Below, piece after piece: positions 23,410-34,822 of a stretch of DNA of 64,000 bases. The notes below the pieces were generated by a model. That model had not been told where the DNA came from and made no database searches. It saw nothing but the letters and a program-made list of their open reading frames with translations. Source of the stretch: Beroe forskalii. Taxonomy: Eukaryota > Ctenophora > Nuda > Beroida > Beroidae. The translations under genes and the position numbers were made by a program. Within the stretch, counting starts at the first letter, position 1, and each line of letters begins with the position of its first letter. Location: contig WFMF01000075.1 of NCBI GenBank assembly GCA_011033025.1, positions 546,835-610,834 on the forward strand, read 5' to 3'.

Positions 23410-24305
23410 TTAATTATTTTATATGAACTGCCAAGTTTATCATAAGTTCTATTTAATTTGAAAATAACAATCCTTTTTAATCGTTAACTTCTCTTTTCTC
23501 AAATTGCAACCTGTTATAAGAATCTGGAAGATCCAGTAAGAGGTGGAAAGTTGAAGATAATTTATTTTATTTTATGTGTGCTGATTAGTGTTTTCACCTA
23601 GTCGTGTTGCCCAGATGGCAAAACATTTTATCTTGATCTTATCTTTATCTTATTTTGTGCTATGGAGGATAATTTCTATACAGTCTTTTAACTAAGTATT
23701 GTAAATATTGTGTCCCAACAGGAGTGTTAGTGCTCCATGGACATATTTTATGTTTAATCCTATTTAATTCTGTTTAAAGATTTTATCCTTATATGTCTGA
23801 TTTGATTGATCATTGCAGGAAAGTACATTTTTTTCAATGAAAAGGTTTCTTTAGAGAGCCAACAAAGAATTATAATTCTACTCTCCATTTCCTGAATGAG
23901 ATTTATGATGAACAATATAATATTTATAGGAAAATGTTTATGATCAACTTTGGGATGCAATGTTGTGAATAAATGGATATGATGCCAGAAGGTATCCAAA
24001 CATCAAAAAAGTTGACATATTTCCTTATTATAAGGTAAAAGACTCTAATGCTGCTTAATGCTTTGTAAAAGAATGCTTCCCTCATTGATGTCAAATCATT
24101 GATTTGTCCTCATTGTAATTTATTTAATTCATTGTGAGGATAGTATTCAATAAAACTGCTGTCTTTCATTGAAAGTAACGATTCTGATTCAAGCCAAATA
24201 ACTACTCCACAATATCAACTGACAGTTTTGAAACATAACTTTAAGATCGACTTGTGAGGATAGAATAACCATTTGGATAATGGATCAAATTTACTTTATT
24301 TTCAG
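23410..24305. other. Unassigned AT-rich DNA, possibly intronic
   Basis: No feature was recognised. The right edge has the pyrimidine-rich TTTACTTTATTTTCAG, a good splice acceptor for the exon-like segment that follows. Confidence 0.35.
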
Positions 24306-24505
24306 CCAACTCAAAGTTGATAAACTTTTTGCCATTGCAAGAGAATTAGAACAAATATACTGGCATGATTCAAGTTCCTTGGGAAGTGTGAGAGACATTC
24401 TACCCTCGGATGATCTTCAGCAAATTATAGAATCATACAAAAGTTGCTCGAAGATTTTTGTTAAGTCACAGCATCATTTAGATGGTGGTCAATCGATTGA
24501 TTTGG
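24306..24505 (+). CDS. Possible internal host exon, family unknown
   Basis: A strong acceptor (TTTATTTTCAG) is followed by an open segment reading QLKVDKLFAIARELEQIYWH, then DSSSLGSVRDILPSDDLQQI and KSCSKIFVKSQHHLDGG, and a GGGTACAT donor-like site. Composition (balanced, soluble, helical) looks like real protein rather than repeat. No partner exon was found within the window and the family was not recognised. It could also be a LINE ORF fragment. Confidence 0.35.
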
Positions 24506-25017
24506 GTACATAATTTTTAATTTCTTTCATATTTGGCCATATTTTTCTGTTTAACATTTCTGCCTCATAGATGGTACTATAGTTCATTGTTAGTTACTTA
24601 AAGGGGTTGGCAACTACAGAAAAAGTACCATATTTTATTATCTAATTTACCTATAAATACTATGAAAACAAAATGTGTGAAATCCCCATGTTTCTAAGCC
24701 CCTCCGATCGTGAGATATCGCACCTTTATGTTACCGCGCGATTGCGTCACAGTGGCAGTTCACCACAACCCAGCGCTATGATCACTAGGTTAATGCTGTA
24801 TTTTATTAGTATTTGACATCATTGAGATGCATATTAGTGCATACTAGACGAGGCGTAGCCGAGTTTCATATGAACAATATGCATTGTAATGATGGCCAAT
24901 ACTAATATTAGTAGGTCAGCAGAAAGATAATAATGCTTAAGCATGTATAATATGCATGTGAAAAGTGAGGGAACCTACTATAATTTAGTATAAATTATTG
25001 CTCCACCATAACAGAGC
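24506..25017. other. Unassigned DNA
   Basis: No gene recognised. Contains the phrase ACGAGGCGTAGCCGAGT (24848), similar to the loop of the inverted repeat at 33474-33580, suggesting a shared dispersed repeat. Confidence 0.4.
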
Positions 25018-25920
25018 GTCGAGTTAGTTTGAGGGAGCCCGAGTTGGTATGGGGGAGCCCGAGTTTGTGGGTGAGCCCGAGTTGGTTGAGGTGCACAAAT
25101 AATCAAATAGTATAGGGGAGCCCAGCTTTGCATGGGTGATGGGGGAGCCCTGGAAGTTAGTAAGGGGTCCAGCCCAAATTAGTGTGGAGGAGCCTGAATT
25201 AGTATGGGGGAGCCCGAATTAGTATGGGGGAGCCCAGGTTACTATGGGGAGCCCGAGTTAGTTTGGGGAAGCCAAGGTTAGAATGGGGGAGCCCAAGTTA
25301 GTATGGGGGAGCTCAGGTTAGTATGGGGGAGCCAAGGTTAGAATGGGGGAACCTAAGTTAGTATGGGGGAGCTCAGGTTAATATGGGGGAGCCAAGGTTA
25401 GAATCGGGGAACCCAAGTTAGTATGGGGGAGCTCAGGTTAGTATGGGGGAGCCCGAGTTAGTATTGGGTAGCCCCGGTTGGTAGGGGAGTGCGAGTAAGT
25501 GTGGGGGAGCCCAAGCTATGGCGAAGCCCAGGATAAGGTGGAGCCTAGGATAAGGTGGAGCCAGGTATGGTGAAGCCCAAGGTAAGGGCGAGCCTCGTTT
25601 GGGTGATCCCATATTTTAGAGTTGGTCCAAAATATCAGTATGGCCCAGGATAAGGTGGAGCCTGTTATGGTGAAGCCCGGCAATGAGGTGAGTCCGGTAA
25701 GGCTGAGCCCTTGTATCGGGGTTATGCCAAGGCATTGATGGAGCCCAGGATAAGGTGGAGCCTCGTATGGTGACGGCTGGCAATGGGGTGAGTCTGGTTA
25801 GGGTGACACCGAGTATAGAGGTAAGCCCCGGAAAATCAGGTGAGCCCTAGATTCAGGGGAGTGGTGTATAGGTGAGCCCGTGATTAGAGGTGATCCCATG
25901 TGAAGGGGAAGCCTGGGTAC
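25018..25920. repeat. Minisatellite, ~21-bp GGGGGAGCCC unit
   Basis: About 40 copies of a unit like GTTAGTATGGGGGAGCCCRA. They are regular from 25180 to 25460 and increasingly degenerate afterwards (GATAAGGTGGAGCC). Strong strand asymmetry: G-rich on the plus strand. Short frames across it are artefacts. Confidence 0.9.
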
Positions 25921-27008
25921 GGGTGTCGCTGTTATGTGTGATTTCAGGAATAGGGGGAACATTAATGCCCCACTTATTCCCGGGCTCCCATACTTGCCAA
26001 CCCCATTGTCACTGCGTATGACCCGATACATTGTTATGTTCTTTCCTGTATTGTACGGCTTGCTAGATAATTTTCTGACGAGTACACTGTCTTCAAAGCT
26101 GGACATGGATCTGTTATATCGCACATGCATTTTTGACCCATCATAAATGTCAATTTTTCAAAGCAGGCATTGGCTTCTTAAATTTAAAACTTCAAAACCT
26201 ATTCGTCTTGATTAGCGTATTTTCATGGCTAAGAAGTGATGAGCAAATATAAAAGGGGTTTCGGCCAACGCGGCCGGGGGGTTGGCCGGGGGTACCCCTC
26301 AGGTACTCTGCGTGTTTTTTAAGAAACAAGTACAAATCCAGCGTCCTGGGACGGGTGTCTTCTGGCTGCAACTGGTGGGAAAGCAGGATTAACGAGAGGT
26401 AAAATTAGGTGGCAAATTTATTACAATGTCTGATCGGATGTTTCAAGAATTGGTCAGTATTTCGCTTCGTATGAACCAAGAGTCGCATTCAAATCTGTAA
26501 CTGTGAGGGCAATAATAACCTCCAAGACGTACTACCAACATTTAGTTCTCCGAATTTATTGGTGCTTGTATGGTGATTGGTAATTTTGGTTGTTTTCCAC
26601 TACTCTTTACCTAATATTACCACTTTGGCCGAAATAAGCGTACTTGGGTGACAATTTGGAGATTTTCAAAGCTAATAGGGGCTGCCAAATAACTGTGCAC
26701 ACCATCAATTAGTTTCGACCGAAAGTGCTGCGCGCAAGTTTTGACCATTTCACCCATAAAACCATCTGTGAATTTCCAATCAATACCAAATTGCATGGAT
26801 ACAGTTTTATGACATAAGACAGCGTCTGTGAAAATTTGAAGCATTTTTCAACTAAACTTTGACGCTTGAATACTTTTTATGTTTTTTGATCGGTGTAAAA
26901 TAATCCATATCACATGAAAATTCAGACTTTCTCGGTTCTAATGCATTTTGAGTTTTTGGAATCGGCCAATCTTATCAAAAGTTATGAGCATTTAAACGAT
27001 TTTATTTT
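25921..27008. other. Unassigned DNA
   Basis: No gene recognised. A GC-rich patch with GGCCGGGGGGTTGGCC lies at 26271-26290. Confidence 0.4.
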
Positions 27009-27181
27009 ACAGTAGTTTCAAAAATTCGCAAAATCACTTTCTTTTTGAGACGTTGTCTGTAATTTAATCGATCATCGATCGAGCGATATTATTCGTTCGA
27101 ACGAATAATATCGCTCGATCGATTAAATTACAGACAACGTTCAAAAAGAAAGTGAAATTGCGAATTTCAACTAAACTACTA
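27009..27181. repeat. ~170-bp palindrome centred on TTCGAA
   Basis: The inner arms (ACGTTGTCTGTAATTTAATC and onward) match over more than 40 bp, apart from a 7-bp indel of CGATCAT type. The outer arms (AAAATTCGCAA, CACTTTCTTTTTGA) continue the match more loosely to a total arm length of about 85 bp. No coding content. It may be a MITE of fully palindromic type. Confidence 0.88.
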
Positions 27182-27614
27182 GCAAATTGCAATCGTTTAA
27201 TTTGTTACGTGCGTGCGTACGTTCAATTTGTTTATACGAGGCGCGAGCAGCTCTGAAGATATAAAGCCGCGCCATCCATACATTCCAGGAGTAAATCCTC
27301 CAAAATAAGTTATACGGGACTGTACTTGTGACAAGCCGCGCGCCCGGATTCAGCACTCCAAATGCGCGCGTCGCGCGTGCATTTGCAACTTCCTCCCATT
27401 ATACATGCTGCCGAAAATTTGAGATGGTTTGTTGGGCAACCAGAAACTCTAAAATATGTTTTCTCATCATAATAATATGAATTGGAGACATATCTGATCT
27501 CAATTCACAACGTCCCTTGACTTTTATTTCGAAGGTTTTACTTTTATTCCAACAGCTGTAACAGCCAATGACAGGAATCGAAGGATTCAAGTAAACAGGC
27601 CAGTGACGGTTAAG
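27182..27614. other. Unassigned CpG-containing DNA
   Basis: Contains CGCG-rich stretches near 27330-27385. No gene recognised. Confidence 0.4.
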
Positions 27615-27855
27615 GAAGTGTAATCCATACTTTCTTCGCCCGAGACTTCGCTGCAATGGGCAGCTCCTCATTTAACCCTCCCGCACAGTTTCCTGTACGC
27701 TCGGCTGAGTGAACCGTGTGGCTGCTTAGGTGAGAGTTCTCACCCTTAGCTCGGTAGGCAAGGCCGGGAATCGAACCACCAACCTCGCGATTGAAAGTAC
27801 GACGCCCTAACCACTGCGCTAACCACTGCGCTAACCACTGCGCTACCTGGCCACT
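27615..27855 (-). mobile_element. tRNA-derived SINE
   Basis: On the minus strand a tRNA-like head carries box A (TAGCGCAGTGGTTAG) and box B (GGTTCGATTCCCGG, about 27764-27778), the internal RNA polymerase III promoter. A body of about 150 bp follows. The box A segment is present three times in tandem (12-bp unit, 27809-27844), an unusual expansion. The 3' end is near 27615, around AAGTATGGATTACACTTCC. No intact tRNA fold, so not a tRNA gene. Confidence 0.8.
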
Positions 27856-28689
27856 GAACTTGGCAAACATTTGATGCACTCTTCGCGTGAGATTTGGGCG
27901 TGGCCAAAAATTGGGGATTGCTGGTAGGGCCTCCAGGGTGTAGATTTCTTGGGCTTGGGGGCCGAAAAATCGCATGTAGTACATTTTGTACTGCACAATG
28001 ACCCTTGCCAAACTGATGACCCATATTAGCCCGTGAGCACTTGAAATCAGTTTAAGGCTTTAAATTATCTCTTACATCTTTACATCATATATTCGTATTA
28101 TGCACGATTAACATAGTCCCACATGGAGTGACCAAACTTAATAACACTGTCTATATATTTCATAACGCGGAGATATGATCCGGCCAAATCACAGCACTTC
28201 TGTACTGTGGTTTGTGGATTGAAATAACTCATAACTTCATGAGGTAAACATTGCCACAATAAATGTGCTGACCTTGTGCCGAACGATTGCTGTAGTGTGG
28301 CAATAAAAGATATTGCCACTGGCAATATACTAGTATGGCAGTGTGGCAAAAGAGTGTGGCTGCCACACTGCTTGTAAAGTCTAACCATCACTAGATTTTG
28401 AGCATCTAGCCAGATACTCAGATACCATTTTATTTTGTAAAAGCCCTTGCCACAGGCTTCAAATTATGTTGTTAAATCGTAGCAACAAATAAGCAGGTCT
28501 TACTTCAGCATAGGGCGTCGAGGTAGAGAACATCTGGAGTAACAAAATGCCGAACATCCAACTATCTGTTCTGTTACTTAGCAGGACTTCGTTGCCTTCT
28601 AACAAGCCAGCTAGTACCTGGAATAGCCGGATATTAATAAGTTACTTACCAATTATCATAGAATAAGTGGAATATATATTACAATTTGA
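27856..28689. other. Unassigned DNA with a fragment shared with the hAT element
   Basis: A stretch at 28190-28215 (CACTTCTGTACTGTGGTTTG) is the inverse of 11688-11710 inside the hAT element, so a piece of a related repeat is present. A short inverted repeat of CAGTGTGGCA type lies at 28290-28372. Confidence 0.4.
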
Positions 28690-30334
28690 ACAAGAATTGC
28701 GCCTGCCGGAGCATTTCTTGCGCGTTGTTGATTGTTCCCGTATGCAGGCGCTTAATTTCCTGTTCCCTGGGGCTGGTATTACTATTAGAACACGCTGTCA
28801 TTTGACCATTGTCCGTCTTATTTACTGACATAGTGAGTTGACGATAAAGCACAAAAGTGACCTCACAAATCAAGATACAATCGCGGGCGTACACCTACGG
28901 GAATTTATAAGAGCAAGAAATAATTTTCCGTGATGAAACGCTTCTTCTATCAAGTGTGACATCGCAATACTAACATCATTGAATCAATTTTATAAATATT
29001 CCTCGTTATGCGTGCGCTATATACATTTCTATCGCCTACAAGTTTGATATAACGCGCGCGGATCTAAATATCACGGGGGCGATTTCGTTCCACGTGTCAA
29101 ATGTTCGCGCGCGCGTTCCCGCTATTTCATAGAACTCTTTGAAGATTCGTTGCGCGCCGTTCAGAGTTTCATAACTATGATCACCATTTTGGTTACGCGT
29201 TAAATTTTCTTTTGTGTTGCGTTGCAGATATCAAACCATTGCAATGTTCGCTAATATTGTACCCCGCCTTGATATTTAAAATTTTTCAAAATCGAGATAC
29301 ACAATATAGGTATTAATTACTGTCCAAGATTAAAGATTCAGATATATTATCATTGTTATCAATCATGAACCGAGACAAACTCTCATGTTTTACTTTCCTC
29401 TAGTCAATTCTTTAGATAATTCATAACTGATGGCACTAATACTGCCCAATCCATCGTAAATTGGCCGAATTGCCCGCTACTTAAAGAAGTCCAAATGGCT
29501 GTGTGATTGAAATCCAATCTGATTGATTCCGTGAAAATTGATTAAGTTTTGATTTTATGATTAAAGAATTGTTAAATTTTTGATAGAGAACATCAGCATG
29601 AACAGAGCATTGAACTCAAATACCTACAAAGTAGCCCAGTTAGCTAGCTGCAGCCCATAATGCGAAGGATGCCACTACACCAAGCTACTCTGACGCGAGT
29701 GATATTATAAAGGAGCAGTTGATCGAAAAAGTGACATACGACGACGACGACGACCAATTTCAGCACACCACCTATTTCAGATTTAACAGTACGCATAAAG
29801 GTAGTATACACACAACCCCCACAAAACACGATCTCTGCTAACCTACCTTATTGTAGGAAATAAAGCACTCTAAAAATTAAGCCTACATGTCATTAAGCAC
29901 CATGAAATTAGGCCCTTTTGAGAGGTCTGGTGCTTAATTACATGTTGGCGTAATTAAATGTAGGCTTCATTTCATGAAGCTTAGTGCAATGTTTTCATAA
30001 TGTATTCAAATTACACGCAACTTTTTATGTGCGTCTGTTATAAACAGATTTGAGTAGCATAAATCAAGGCATCAAAATTTCGATTCTGTACTTTCATTGC
30101 TTTACATTATCACTGAAAATGAAGCAAAATACCGAACATTTTTTGCCATTTTGAATCCCAAAATTAATTGAAAATTGAGGTATTCAAAAATTAAGCCAGC
30201 ACGTCATTAAGCACCATGAAATTAGGCCCTTTTAGAGGCATTGGTGCTTAATTTTCTGAGTGCTTAATTTCCTACAATAAGGTATTCTCAATGCCTTTTT
30301 GTAAAACAAAAACGCGATTGGGAACAGGAAAAAA
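28690..30334 (+). mobile_element. Interspersed repeat R, copy 1 (interrupted by a MITE)
   Basis: The start ACAAGAATTGCGCCTGCC and end AACGCGATTGGGAACAGG match copy 2 at 34823-36123. The internal part has conserved patches: CATCATTGAATCAATT, CTACACCAAGCTA and CACAAAACACGATCTCTGC. Excluding the nested element it is about 1.2 kb. No reading frame is conserved between the copies, so it looks non-coding or long decayed. No target duplication was found here. Confidence 0.7.
29848..30286. mobile_element. MITE with CCTTATTGTAGG ends and TA duplication
   Basis: Terminal inverted repeats CCTTATTGTAGGAAATWAAG enclose about 440 bp and are flanked by TA on both sides, the usual target of Tc1/mariner-like elements. 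Repeat R copy 2 gives the empty site (GCTAACC then TTCTCAATGCC), fixing both boundaries. The interior has two imperfect copies of an AATTAAGCC...GGTGCTTAATT stem. Confidence 0.85.
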
Positions 30335-30814
30335 TATTAGGTACCGTATATTAACTGCTAGCGTTTGCCAGCAAAGATTCGCGGAAATGATCTCAACCTG
30401 ATACATGTGCATTGTGCACTATGCAATGTGCATCATCTGACAGCAGCTTGGCAATATAATATGTAATTCAATTACCACTATGTACCTCAAGGCATGAAAT
30501 TGATTATGTGAATATCTAAACATCTAATTAACATAATATGTCAGATAGTGCAATTGGAATTTATTATATACATAAAGGTTCCTCTTAGGAAGGTGAAGGG
30601 TTTCCAGCAACAACCGTTCAAAAACGTTTTAACGTTTGTGAAAATACACTTCCTATAAAAGCTGCACAAACACCCGCACGATCATTTTGAAATGATTAAT
30701 ATAGATTAAAATATACACTGCTACATCTCAGGAAGATCCAAACCCGCCAGAGGTTCTTCAAAAGGTACAATACACAACCCTCATAGCTCCTCACTTGCCC
30801 GATCCTTATATTAG
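30335..30814. other. Unassigned DNA upstream of a candidate promoter
   Basis: No repeat or gene recognised. It contains CATGTGCATTGTGCACTATGC with short inverted repeats near 30403-30430. Confidence 0.35.
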
Positions 30815-30822
30815 TATAAAAG
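30815..30822 (+). promoter_or_regulatory. Candidate TATA box
   Basis: TATAAAAG lies about 270 bp upstream of the exon-like segment at 31081-31137. The intervening sequence contains GAGTGAATTAGYGAGTG repeats and could be a 5' UTR and short intron. It is supported by position only. Confidence 0.3.
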
Positions 30823-31080
30823 TGCTGAGAGGGAATGCGCATAATTAGTTGAGTGAATTAGCGAGTGCAGTTAGTCAGTCCAATTAGTGCAAATAAGCGC
30901 GGGTGGATGTGTGTAGTCGAGCAGTTACCGCCGTATTAGACTGAGTGAATGTGTGAAACAGGGTTACTTACGACAACAATTGCGCTCGTTGACTCATGTT
31001 TTGAGGCTACGCTTATTTCCCTCCCGATAATGGATACTGTAATAAATTAATCCCTTGAACTCACTCTGAATGCTTTACAG

Positions 31081-31137
31081 TCTAGATATGCCGCAGATAC
31101 GAAGTGGAGGTGGATGCATTGCTCGAAAAGTGACAAG
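31081..31137 (+). CDS. Candidate first coding exon (IRSGGGCIARK)
   Basis: The acceptor TGCTTTACAG is followed by TCTAGAT, an ATG at 31088 and the residues MPQIRSGGGCIARKVT, then a donor GGTATTAC. The same frame and boundaries are seen in the interrupted copy at 3173-3222, with IRSxGGCxARK conserved. Differences fall at all codon positions, so the copies are old or under weak constraint. Downstream exons were not recognised. Family unknown. Confidence 0.35.
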
Positions 31138-32134
31138 GTATTACTCATCATAATGCTCGGTGGATTGTGGTCGTTTTATTCTATATCGGTTGGAGTTCCA
31201 GGGTGCAGATGTACCTTGAAAGCATTGCAAATAGTGTCCAACCCATGAAATGAAATGGTTTAATTATCTGTAAGGGTGCATGACAAACATCACGATATAC
31301 AAGGCTCACAGCCATCTCAATGTGCCTGTGGTTTATTTTATGTTTTTATTTCGTGTAGCGCGTTGGCCTGTGGCCAGCAATCTGCTGTTGCACAGCCCAC
31401 CATTTCTCCAATTTATTCAAATGAACACCCTTACAACATCCTTTACCCCTTGTCCCCTCTGCTAACTGAAATACTGTAGTGAAATGTATGAAATAAATCA
31501 GTTCGAAATTGAATTTAAATGTAAACTGCATTGGAATAGTTCACATCGGATTGTCCACCTGTCCACGGCAGACAACGGGCGGACCCCCAACACATCGGAT
31601 TGTCCAACAGCCCAGGCAAACCCACAACACAGCGGGTCCACAAAATAATTTTCAGATGTTTTTTTATCAGAGTCTGTCAGCTGTTTTTAGCCCGCTGCGG
31701 ACTTGTTTCGGTTTCAGACGGACGAAGGATCTCGAGGAGTACTGGCAGTGTAGTCCTCTACCGCAGGTCACGTATTATTCTTATTATCGGAGAGAGAAGT
31801 AAGGTAGCCCTAGCAGTGCAGCACACACAGTGTGTAGTCAGGAGAGTGTTAGAATAATTAACAGTACATGGTATTCTGTATTAGTGTATTACTGTCAGGT
31901 CTGACCACAGGAGGTCAGACAAGGGAGAACACTCTTTAGGCTCTATTAAGCTATAATTCGAGCATTAGGAGCCACCTATTTCAAAACAGGCTTAGTCCCT
32001 GAACCCAACTGAAGCTTGCCTGACTCACACAGTAAACCCTTACTGTACCCATATTACCCATAGGTTTGCGAATCTCTGCTAACCCATACCCCAGTAGCCT
32101 CCTTAGACCCATATTTAAAGCGGAGTGAACCCTA
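31138..32134. other. Unassigned DNA
   Basis: Several overlapping short open frames at 31276-31860 lack any recognised domain. CACATCGGATTGTCCA occurs twice (31541, 31588). Confidence 0.4.
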
Positions 32135-32867
32135 GTAACGAGTCCCAGACCCCCACTCTTACCTCGGGAGGGAAGGTGATGAGTTACCAGCCCCAGACCC
32201 CCACTCTTACCTCGGGAGGGAAGGTGATGAGTAACCAGCCCCAGACCCCCACTCTTACCTCGGGAGGGAAGGTGATGAGTAACCAGCCCCAGACCCCCAC
32301 TCTTACCTCCCCGGGAGGAAGGTGATGAGTAACCAGCCCCAGACCCCACTCTTACCTCGGGAGGGAGGGTGATGAGTAACCAGCCCCAGACCCTCACTCT
32401 TACCTCGGGAGGGAAGGTGATGAGTAACCAGCCCCAGACCCCCACTCTTACCTCGGGAGGGAAGGTGATGAGTAACCAGCCCCAGACCCCCACTCTTACC
32501 TCGGGAGGGAAGGTGATGAGTAACCAGCCCCAGACCCCCACTCTTACCTCGGGAGGGAAGGTGATGAGTAACCAGCCCCAGACCCCACTCTTACCTCGGG
32601 AGGGAAGGTGATGAGTAACCAGCCCCAGACCCCACTCTTACCTTGAGAGGGAAGGTGATGAGTAACCAGCCCCAGACCCCACTCTTACCTCGGGAGGAAG
32701 GTCCAGGGAGGGAAGGTGATGAGTAACCAGCCCCAGACCCCCACTCTTACCTCGGGAGGGAAGGTGATGAGTAACCAGCCCCAGACCCCACTCTTACCTC
32801 GGGAGGGAAGGTGATGAGTAACCAGCCCCAGACCCCACTCTTACCTCGGGAGGGAAGGTGATGAGGT
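32135..32867 (+). repeat. Minisatellite, 48-bp unit
   Basis: About 15 head-to-tail copies of a 48-bp unit containing CCAGCCCCAGACCCCCACTC and CGGGAGGGAAGGTGATGAG, with 1-3-bp indels and one partial unit near 32691-32715. Uninterrupted frames on both strands follow from the 48-bp period. Confidence 0.93.
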
Positions 32868-32983
32868 TCCTGGAGTTAGCAGTGGAGAGGGTTACAGTGG
32901 TCACTATTCCTGAGTTAGCTAGTACCACACACTCACTCGTCCGCAACCAAACTGACAGGGTCAATGTTTAATGTTCATATTTC
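32868..32983. other. Spacer between two tandem arrays
   Basis: No feature recognised. Confidence 0.4.
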
Positions 32984-33237
32984 AATAGTGGCACAATGCC
33001 AAAGTACTGACACAACACAACACAACAACAGTGGCAAAATGCCAAATTACTGACACAACAGTGGCTCAATGCCAAAGTACTGACACAACACCACAACAGT
33101 GGCACAATGCCAAAGTACTGACACAACACAACACAACAACAGTGGCAAAATGCCAAATTACTGACACAACAGTGGCTCAATGCCAAAGTACTGACACAAC
33201 ACCACAACAGTGGCACAATGCCAAAGTACTGTCACAG
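32984..33237 (+). repeat. Higher-order tandem repeat of AGTGGCACAATGCCAAA
   Basis: Seven copies of a 30-45-bp unit (AGTGGCWMAATGCCAAATTA plus CTGACACAACA) are arranged as a two-fold repeat of a unit of about 118 bp. Each unit contains the small inverted repeat TGGCACAATGCCA. Confidence 0.9.
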
Positions 33238-33473
33238 GAGTTTAACATCATGAATGTCCCAGTTTCAGCGTTGGATGTTTTTTAGACTTTAATCTTTTAA
33301 TTGGCACGAGTTTGTTGTTGTCCCAGCTGCTATCACATCCTCTAGGGGTCTTACAATAGAGAGGCTATTGTTCTTGACAATGTGTCATAGACATCTCCTG
33401 TCAAGGTTCTCAAACACAAAGTGCGTGTGGGCTTGTCAACCTGAACACCTTCCAAAGACGATAGGTGACACTG

Positions 33474-33580
33474 TACGATTAACAAACGAATGGGAGTGTT
33501 ATATCGAAAATTATCACACGAGGCGTGAGCCGAGTTTGACAATTTTCGATATAACACGATCCATGAGTTTGTTAATTGTA
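33474..33580. repeat. Inverted repeat with CACGAGGCGTGAGCCGAG loop
   Basis: Arms of about 42 bp (TACGATTAACAAACGAATGG then GTGTTATATCGAAAATT) face each other around CACGAGGCGTGAGCCGAG. Probably a small MITE; a fragment resembling its loop occurs at 24848 and a related ATATCGATAATTATCACAC at 33749. Confidence 0.8.
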
Positions 33581-33789
33581 TTATTACCCGACAAAACAGT
33601 ACTCCCTCCCACTCGGGTCTGACGACCCTCGTCTGAATTCAACGTTTTTATTGATTTTGAGTGCTCCTTCATAAAATCAGCAATTTATTAAACGATATTC
33701 TGCTCTATAATTCCGCCACTGTACAGTAGTTCTATAAAGGAGTGATATATCGATAATTATCACACTGGAATTTGAGCCACGGGAGGGTA

Positions 33790-33885
33790 ACAATGTATAT
33801 TATAACGTCATCAATTCACCACTATAATCCCTGATAATGACGCTATCAATTAACCACTATAATCTCTGATAATGACGTCATCAAC
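33790..33885 (+). repeat. Tandem CCTGATAATGACGTCATC repeat
   Basis: About two and a half copies of a 35-bp unit (CACCACTATAATCCCTGATA then ATGACGTCATCAA). Each carries a TGACGTCA palindrome or a variant. The same unit recurs at 36136-36215 and, in a longer form, at 10874-11172. Confidence 0.75.
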
Positions 33886-34630
33886 ACATAGGCAAAAGAT
33901 GGCTTCATTGATCAACAGTCTTGACATCAACCATGGTCATACTCCTCTCAATGGCATTCAGATAGCCAGGACAACTCCAACAGGTCCTGCTGAATCAAAC
34001 AATGATCATGCACTTGTGAGACATATTCAAATCACGACCAGGGCAATCAAAATTATGTACAAGAGCATTCTAAAGTACAAAAAGAACTGTCTCAACAAGG
34101 TGAAAGCTCATCTTAGATCTCCTGTGATTCCACCTTCAATCTCTCGCTCTCCTCAGTCTTTCCCTCCTTCCGCTTCCTGCTCTTTGTTTGTCCAGCCTTG
34201 TCTGCTCTTTTCATCTTCCGAGTCCTCATCTCTTAGGGCCTGGGTATTGTCTAAGTGTCCCACTCAGTTTGGATCCAGATGGCTGAGTGGAAAAGAGGGG
34301 GTGTTTCCGACTTGCGCTGGTAGTGATCAAGCCACCTGCTACATATGTGTGGGAAGCGGGTGCCCCTCCGATGCTCACCTGGCTGCGTACCGATTTGGGC
34401 TTAACTGTGTCCCATGCGTGGGGCATGCGCAGGCCGGGGGACAACATCAACCCTATCCATTTCTTCTTTTTCTCATTCTCCTTCTCCAGGTCTTCGTGAG
34501 TTCTTGTTGCTTTGCTCCTCCTGCACCATCACTCCTGTTACCTCAGCTCTCATCAGTTCTTATTTCTCTTCAGCATCTCTCTGTTGGCTCTTTGGTACGT
34601 GCCCGCATTATGATCCCCAATCTCACCTAG
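33872..34630 (+). CDS. 252-codon open frame of doubtful coding status
   Basis: It begins MTSSTHRQKMASLINSLDIN; an internal ATG at 33899 would begin MASLINSL. The first 90 residues (IQITTRAIKIMYKSILKYKK) look protein-like, but the rest is Ser/Leu/Cys-rich translation of a pyrimidine-rich strand and overlaps a SINE-like segment (34272-34490). A good acceptor (TTCTCCTTCTCCAG) ends at 34489. The C-terminal two thirds are probably not coding. No family recognised. Confidence 0.25.
   Translation: MTSSTHRQKMASLINSLDINHGHTPLNGIQIARTTPTGPAESNNDHALVRHIQITTRAIKIMYKSILKYKKNCLNKVKAHLRSPVIPPSISRSPQSFPPSASCSLFVQPCLLFSSSESSSLRAWVLSKCPTQFGSRWLSGKEGVFPTCAGSDQATCYICVGSGCPSDAHLAAYRFGLNCVPCVGHAQAGGQHQPYPFLLFLILLLQVFVSSCCFAPPAPSLLLPQLSSVLISLQHLSVGSLVRARIMIPNLT
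34272..34490 (+). mobile_element. Probable tRNA-derived SINE
   Basis: A box A-like TGGCTGAGTGG (34280-34290) and a box B-like GATCAAGCC (34325-34333) are spaced as in type II tRNA heads. A GC-rich body follows (GAAGCGGGTGCCCCTCC, GTGGGGCATGCGCAGG). The 3' boundary is uncertain and no polyA tail or target duplication is evident. Confidence 0.4.
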
Positions 34631-34822
34631 ATCCTTCAAGTATTTCAAATTGTGAACCCTTTTTGTATCCTTTTTCTTCCTCGAATCAGTACATTGATGA
34701 CTCCGCATCAAATCAATTCCATCACCATAACACATCACCAAATCACAATATCATCTCCATTTAACATAAGCTACTGAATGACATTGCTTTTGTCACAAAT
34801 TATATTTTAAAATTCTTGTAAA

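Noticed and set aside
27700-27850. Functional tRNA gene
   Set aside because: Boxes A and B are present, but box A is triplicated, no cloverleaf forms and a SINE body follows.
31981-32611. Repeat protein frames in the 48-bp minisatellite
   Set aside because: The 48-bp period is divisible by three and frames are open on both strands; no start context, no flanking exons.
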